From CAYWTX01 sp964461295 (lineage in GTDB: Bacteria; Planctomycetota; Phycisphaerae; SM23-33): a stretch of DNA of 19,238 nucleotides. The translations under genes and the position numbers were made by a program. Numbering within the stretch: the stretch's first letter is position 1; each line of letters begins with the position of its first letter. The stretch spans positions 1-19,238 of the forward strand of contig CAYWTX010000129.1 of NCBI GenBank assembly GCA_964461295.1, read 5' to 3'. Below are positions 13,977 through 19,238 of the stretch, piece by piece. A model generated the notes under the pieces. It did no database searches, was not told where the DNA came from, and saw nothing but the letters and a program-made list of their open reading frames with translations.

Positions 13977-16237
13977 CACGTCGCCTCCCCGACGCCGCCG
14001 GCGTGCGGCTGATAGTGGGCGAAACGCAGACCCAGCACCGTCTCGGTCACCAGCACCGCCACCGCCGCCGCCAGGAACACCCACCACAACGACGGCGGCG
14101 AACCCGATCCCTCGACGGCCCCGGCCTTGTCGCCCATGCCCGCGATCCTGGTGAACGGCCGCCCCACGGCCACGCGAAGCTCCGCCTCCGACGCCCGGGC
14201 CAGGTCCGATTCCCTGGCGTCGGGATGCCGCGAGAAAAGCACCCGGTGCTCGGTCCGGTCGGCCAACGTCAAGGTCAACTCGTACAGCCCGGCGTGCGGC
14301 GGCTCGGCGAACGACACCGTCCGGTGCCGCCCGTCATCCCGCAGGGCCAGCGACTGGATGTCCTCGCCGGGATAGGCCGGGGTCTTGAGCACGGCCGACA
14401 TGGCCCCGCTCAGCCGCCCCGGCAGCGTGTAGCCGATGGTCCGCCCGGCCACGTCGTCGAACAGGTTCTCCGCCACGCGGGCCAGTTCCCACGCCATGTC
14501 GTTCATCGCCGGAAGGAACGACAGGTCCGCCGGCCAGTTCGTCCACTTCATGTCCGGCGAGGTGTACCACATGACCACCGCGCCCCTGCCGAAGGCCCTC
14601 CTCGCCACGGCCGGCAGGCCGTTGTCGAACATCGCCAGCACCTGCGGCGCCGGCCGGGACGTCGCCGCCGGCTGCCCCTCCGGCGCCAAGGCCGTCACGA
14701 ACCCGCGGAACCGCACGAACCGGCTGAAGTTCGCGCCCCGGCTCGACAGCACGCCCAGCATGGGCGCCTCGCCGATGCTGTCGGCGCTGAGGCGGACGAA
14801 GCGGTCGGCCCTCGGTGCGGCAATGGCCCCCTCGGCCAGAGGCAGAGGGCACAGCCCCGCCCCGTCGGCGTACATCGGCCCGTTGTAGAACGCCGGACTG
14901 ATGTCCTCGCCGGCGAAGATCACCAGGCCCCCGCCGGCCCGCACGTAGTCCTCCAACGCCCGCAAGGCCGGGTACGTCGTCTGCCCGCTCTCCGAACGGG
15001 CGGGCGCGAAGTCCCGCACGTTCGTCAGGATCACCAGGTCGTAGGCCGACAACGATCCCGCCCCCCACGTTCCCGCCGCCTGCACCTCCACCCGCCGCCC
15101 GAACAGTCCCGTGCCCGACGGGTCCAACGCCCCGGCCAGGGCATACGACGCGCTGTTGGCGTCGCCCGGGTTGCCGCTGCCGTCCACGATCAGAATCCGC
15201 AGCGAGTCCCGCACCTCCAGGGCCAGCGCAACAGCCCCGTCGCCGGGCAGTTCGTCGCTCGGCAGCGACACCCGCACCGCTGCGCTGCCCGCGGCCTCGA
15301 ACGTGCACGCGAACTCCACCTCCGTCCTCTGGCCCGGCGCCAGCGCCGGCACGGGCTGCACCGGCAGGGCCGCCTCGCCCAACGCCACCTCCAGCCGGCT
15401 GGGCGCCGTCGCCTGCTCGCCGGTGTTCCGCACCGTCACCCGGATCGGCGTCGGCACGCCCGCCACGACCACGCTCCGCCCCACCGTCACCCGCTCGATC
15501 GCCAGGTTGTTGCGGCACGCCAGGCCGAAGTCCGCCAGCAGAATGTCCGCCCCCCGCCCGTCCATCGCCGCCAAGGCGTCGCGCACCGACGCCGCCTCGT
15601 CGCCGGCGAAGTCCGCTCGCCGGAAGTCGCTCACCACGTGCAGCCGCACCGGCGCACGCTCTTGCGACTGCATCATCCCCGCCGCCGCCTTGATCGCGCC
15701 GGCGAAGTTCGCCCGCAGGTCCGTCGGCTTGGAGGCCGACAGACGCGCGGCGAACTCGCCTCCCCTGGCTTCCCCGGCCGTCAGCAGCCGAACCGGCCCC
15801 GCCAGAGCGCTGCCCCCCGGCCGCGAAGCCGACACGATGGCCACGCGATCCCCCTCGGCCATGCTCGCCACCTGCCCGGCCACGTGGGCCGCCGCCTTGC
15901 GGTACAGCGTCTCGCCGCGGGCGATCTGCCCCATCGACAGGCTGTCGTCCAGGACGAACAGGTGCGTGGCGCCGCCCATCGCCCCGCCCGCCGGGGCTGC
16001 CGCCGACCGCGCGTCGGCCAGCGCCAGGCCGATCAGCACGCACGCCAGCACGCGCAGCAGGATCAGAATCAACTCCTCGATGCGGACGCGCTGGCGGCTC
16101 CGCTTGCGATTGGCCAGCAGAAACCGGAACGCGGCGAACCGCACCACCCGGTACCGCCAGCGGAACAGCAGGTGGATGAGCACCGGCCCGCAGGCCAGGA
16201 GGAACCCGCCACCGGCGATCGCGGAGATCCATGTCAT
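13976..16237 (-). CDS. BatA-like membrane vWA protein with amidotransferase-like domain
   Basis: 753 residues. The N-terminus has the paired-helix arrangement of BatA-type proteins: a membrane segment at 7-24, a basic loop with RYRVVRFAAFRFLLANRKR, and a second membrane segment at 55-74. The vWA domain follows, with DDSLSMG at 97-103 (intact DxSxS) and VVSDFRRADF at 201-210, a strand typical of this family. A CARDB-like beta domain (about 245-345, with RNTGEQ) is followed by an amidotransferase-like region (about 345-560), including AYDLVILTNVRDFAP and YVRAGGGLVIFAGEDIS. One C-terminal membrane helix lies at about 716-742. The ATG at 16237 lies 10 nt after the DUF58 stop, with GAGGTAAC as ribosome-binding site. 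In the Bat/MoxR systems such proteins are membrane partners of MoxR, and the same role is inferred here. Confidence 0.9.
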   Translation of the reverse strand: MTWISAIAGGGFLLACGPVLIHLLFRWRYRVVRFAAFRFLLANRKRSRQRVRIEELILILLRVLACVLIGLALADARSAAAPAGGAMGGATHLFVLDDSLSMGQIARGETLYRKAAAHVAGQVASMAEGDRVAIVSASRPGGSALAGPVRLLTAGEARGGEFAARLSASKPTDLRANFAGAIKAAAGMMQSQERAPVRLHVVSDFRRADFAGDEAASVRDALAAMDGRGADILLADFGLACRNNLAIERVTVGRSVVVAGVPTPIRVTVRNTGEQATAPSRLEVALGEAALPVQPVPALAPGQRTEVEFACTFEAAGSAAVRVSLPSDELPGDGAVALALEVRDSLRILIVDGSGNPGDANSASYALAGALDPSGTGLFGRRVEVQAAGTWGAGSLSAYDLVILTNVRDFAPARSESGQTTYPALRALEDYVRAGGGLVIFAGEDISPAFYNGPMYADGAGLCPLPLAEGAIAAPRADRFVRLSADSIGEAPMLGVLSSRGANFSRFVRFRGFVTALAPEGQPAATSRPAPQVLAMFDNGLPAVARRAFGRGAVVMWYTSPDMKWTNWPADLSFLPAMNDMAWELARVAENLFDDVAGRTIGYTLPGRLSGAMSAVLKTPAYPGEDIQSLALRDDGRHRTVSFAEPPHAGLYELTLTLADRTEHRVLFSRHPDARESDLARASEAELRVAVGRPFTRIAGMGDKAGAVEGSGSPPSLWWVFLAAAVAVLVTETVLGLRFAHYQPHAGGVGEAT

Positions 16238-16247
16238 GGCCGTTACC

Positions 16248-17252
16248 TCATCGCCTCTTGCTCACCGACCGTCGCCCCAGCGCCTCGCGCCGGGCCAGGA
16301 ACCGCGCCAGAACCGCCCCGAGGTTGTCGCTCGTGTTCACCCTCGCGTAGTCGATCCGATGGCTCACGCACTCGCGCTGCACGAAACGCAGGAACTCGCC
16401 CAATGCCTCCAGGTAGCCGTCGCGGAGCGTCCTGCCCTCGCCGGTCAGCTCGCCCACGGCCTCCATCGCCACGAACCGCGTGTTGCCCTGGAAGGGAAAC
16501 GTCAACTCCTCGTCGTCCAGCACGTGGATCACCAGCACGTCGTGACGCCGGTGCGTCAGGCGGATCAGCGCCCGCATCATCGCCGCCGGGTCGTCCACCA
16601 GCAGGTCGCTGACCAGGCACACCAGGCCCCGCTGGCCCAGCGATTCGCCGGCCCGCACGCACGCCGCGTCGATCGCCGTCTTGGCCTTCAACGCCCCGGC
16701 GGCCTGCTCCAGCACCCGGCAGACGCCCTGGATCTGCTTGGGGTTCGCCGAAGGCGGCAGGTGGGCCGTCCAGTCCTCGTCGAAAACCGCCAGCCCGACG
16801 GCGTCCTGCTGGCGGAGCAGCAGCATCGTCAACGCCGCCGCCACGCACGCGGCATAGTGGAACTTGGTGAGCCCTTCCCGCTGCCTGGCGGCCCCGGCGT
16901 ACTGCATCGACTCCGAGGCGTCCACCAGGAACGTGCACCGCAGGTTCGTCTCGGCCTCGTACTGCTTGATGTAGTGCCGGTCCGTCCGCGAATACACCCG
17001 CCAGTCGATGAACTTCACGTCGTCGCCCTGCACGTACTCGCGGTGCTGCGCGAACTCCACGCTCAGGCCCTGGTAGGGGCTCCGGTGCAGCCCCGCCAGG
17101 AACCCCTCCACCACCAGGCGCGTCCGCAGGTCCAGCCGATGCACCTGGCTGAGCACCTTCGGGTCCAGGTAGCGCCGCAGGTCCTCGCCCTTGTCCGGGT
17201 GGACTTCCGCCGCCGCGCCGATCACGCCGGCTGTCGTGGGTTCCGCCGCCAT
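16248..17252 (-). CDS. DUF58 domain protein
   Basis: 334 residues, a normal length for the family. The DUF58 signature GDDVKFIDWRVYSRTDR is at 76-92 and continues into HYIKQYEAETN. It is followed by the vWA-like metal site DASESM at 111-116 (intact DxSxS) and the strand LVCLVSDLLVD near 210. No membrane segment is visible, so it is probably cytoplasmic or peripheral, unlike longer DUF58 proteins with N-terminal helices. The ATG at 17252 lies three bases after the MoxR stop, with AGGAG overlapping that stop codon, so the two are probably translated together. MoxR and DUF58 are a very common pair in bacteria and are thought to cooperate, with MoxR remodelling or activating vWA-containing partners. 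Target and exact role are unknown. Confidence 0.94.
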   Translation of the reverse strand: MAAEPTTAGVIGAAAEVHPDKGEDLRRYLDPKVLSQVHRLDLRTRLVVEGFLAGLHRSPYQGLSVEFAQHREYVQGDDVKFIDWRVYSRTDRHYIKQYEAETNLRCTFLVDASESMQYAGAARQREGLTKFHYAACVAAALTMLLLRQQDAVGLAVFDEDWTAHLPPSANPKQIQGVCRVLEQAAGALKAKTAIDAACVRAGESLGQRGLVCLVSDLLVDDPAAMMRALIRLTHRRHDVLVIHVLDDEELTFPFQGNTRFVAMEAVGELTGEGRTLRDGYLEALGEFLRFVQRECVSHRIDYARVNTSDNLGAVLARFLARREALGRRSVSKRR

Positions 17253-17255
17253 GGC

Positions 17256-18338
<1,083 letters not shown>

Positions 18339-18384
18339 GTGCACTGTCCTTTCCTTCGCCGCGCCGCGGCGACTGCCCGACCGC

Positions 18385-19238
18385 TCAACGCTCGCACAGC
18401 GGCAGATGCCCGTAAGGCAACTGCAAAATCACCAACGCCGCCGACGTGCCGTACACCGGACCCACGTCCTCCCCCGGCCAGGAACCGTTCGCCCGCTGGC
18501 TCGCCAGCAGATCCTTCGAAATCTTGCGGTAGTACGTCCGCCAATGCTCCCCCCCGCGCTGGTACTTCGCCTGCGCCAGGTAGAAACTCGTGTAGACCTG
18601 GAATTCCTTCTCGTTGCTGGTGTCCTTGACGTTCTCGTCCACGTACCGCCACAGCCGGTCCACGAACGCCGACTCGCTGCCGTCGCCGCCGGCCTTGCGG
18701 TCGTACACCCCCGCCGCGTAGTAGCACGCGATGGCCGCCGCCGAAATGGCCAGCCGGCTCGTCCCGCGCGACACCGCCGAGTACGCGATCCCCCCGTCGG
18801 GGTTCTGGCAGTGCTTGAGGTAGCCCACGGCCTTGTCGATCGTCACCGTCGGCACCTTCAGCCCCGCGTTGCGGCAGGCCCGCAGCCCCTGAAGGACGCA
18901 ACTCGTGGTGCTCCCTTCGTCGCCGCCCTTGCCCACCGGGGTGTACAGCCAGCCCCCCTTGTCGCTTTGCCCGTTGGCCACCAGCTTGATCGCACGGTCC
19001 AGCGTGTGCTTCAGCCGCTGCTCGTATTCCCCGGCCGGCTCCATCCCGTAGCACATCGCCAGGAACGTCATGCTGAACCCGTGTCCGTACGTCGTCCGCG
19101 CCTCCACCTTGCCCGCGATCTGCCCGTCCGGATGCGCGTCGCCCAACTGCATCAGGTACACCATCGCGCGCCGGATGTTCTCGGCGTACGGCCCGTGGCT
19201 GGGCGTCGAACCGCTCGACAGCAGCGCCAGGCCCGCCA
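18385..19238 (-). CDS. Prenyltransferase/squalene-oxidase-repeat protein, C-terminal part, cut by the right edge
   Basis: 283 codons are visible before the TGA at 18385-18387; the frame is open to the window edge and includes GPYAENIRRAMVYLM and TTYGHGFSMTFLAMCYGM. Repeated helical motifs with Gly-Gly/Gly-Ser turns (SDKGGWLYTP, NPDGGIAYSA, RANGSWPGED) fit the alpha/alpha-barrel repeats of squalene cyclase-like and prenyltransferase-like proteins. No DxDD protonation motif is seen in the visible part, so a true triterpene cyclase is unlikely. Planctomycetes carry many such non-cyclase repeat proteins, often near MoxR or vWA genes. The role may be protein or glycan binding, but this is unknown. 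It is probably cotranscribed with moxR, 46 nt downstream. Confidence 0.86.
   Translation of the reverse strand, partial: AGLALLSSGSTPSHGPYAENIRRAMVYLMQLGDAHPDGQIAGKVEARTTYGHGFSMTFLAMCYGMEPAGEYEQRLKHTLDRAIKLVANGQSDKGGWLYTPVGKGGDEGSTTSCVLQGLRACRNAGLKVPTVTIDKAVGYLKHCQNPDGGIAYSAVSRGTSRLAISAAAIACYYAAGVYDRKAGGDGSESAFVDRLWRYVDENVKDTSNEKEFQVYTSFYLAQAKYQRGGEHWRTYYRKISKDLLASQRANGSWPGEDVGPVYGTSAALVILQLPYGHLPLCER

Noticed and set aside
10086..14012. Plus-strand open frame of 1308 codons, and similar long plus-strand frames at 73-2724, 14003-16612 and 15111-18629
   Set aside because: They lie antisense to well-supported genes and their translations are dominated by Arg, Pro, Gln, His and Ala without domain motifs. 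Long antisense frames are expected in DNA with this GC content.
18339..18384. The 46-nt spacer between the squalene-cyclase-like gene and moxR, considered as a promoter or terminator
   Set aside because: It contains a GC-rich stretch with partial dyad symmetry but no convincing -35/-10 boxes and no stem followed by a T-run.

Overview
This is a GC-rich window, with no obviously foreign stretch, in which every credible gene lies on the minus strand and reads from right to left. I see eleven genes: nine complete, plus one cut by each edge. The gene content (a MoxR/DUF58/double-vWA membrane cassette, a squalene-cyclase-like repeat protein, many secreted proteins with Ala/Pro/Thr-rich linkers, and heparinase-like proteins) points to a member of the Planctomycetota, perhaps Phycisphaerae. 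That assignment is an inference from gene content and style, because there is no rRNA or other marker here.

Layout in transcription order. (1) 19238-18385: C-terminal part of a prenyltransferase/squalene-oxidase-repeat protein. (2) 18338-17256: MoxR-family AAA+ ATPase. (3) 17252-16248: DUF58 protein. (4) 16237-13976: BatA-like membrane vWA protein with an internal amidotransferase-like domain. (5) 13976-11478: a second membrane vWA/amidotransferase-like protein. (6) 11429-9186: large membrane protein resembling DUF4175 proteins, with a C-terminal coiled coil. (7) 9189-6778: secreted 803-residue helical/coiled-coil protein of unknown function. (8) 6776-5508: secreted 422-residue helical protein of unknown function. 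(9) 5503-2666: secreted heparinase II/III-like protein. (10) 2607-250: a second, divergent secreted heparinase II/III-like protein. (11) 239-1: start of another exported protein.

Spacing between genes is small throughout: a 4-nt overlap, a 1-nt overlap, and gaps of 1, 3, 4, 10, 10, 46, about 48 and 58 nt. This suggests one long operon whose promoter lies beyond the right edge. I saw no terminator, promoter, RNA gene, CRISPR array or insertion sequence, and no gene-free stretch over 60 nt.

Working model (inference). MoxR acts as a chaperone-like ATPase on the vWA proteins. DUF58 and the two membrane vWA proteins form a membrane-associated scaffold. The DUF4175-like protein and the two unknown secreted helical proteins extend the assembly into the periplasm. 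The two heparinase-like proteins would act on, or bind, an acidic polysaccharide. The link between the MoxR/vWA cassette and the lyase-like proteins through uncharacterised secreted proteins is the most interesting aspect. The most unusual non-coding element is a seven-unit heptanucleotide tandem repeat filling most of the gap between the two heparinase-like genes.
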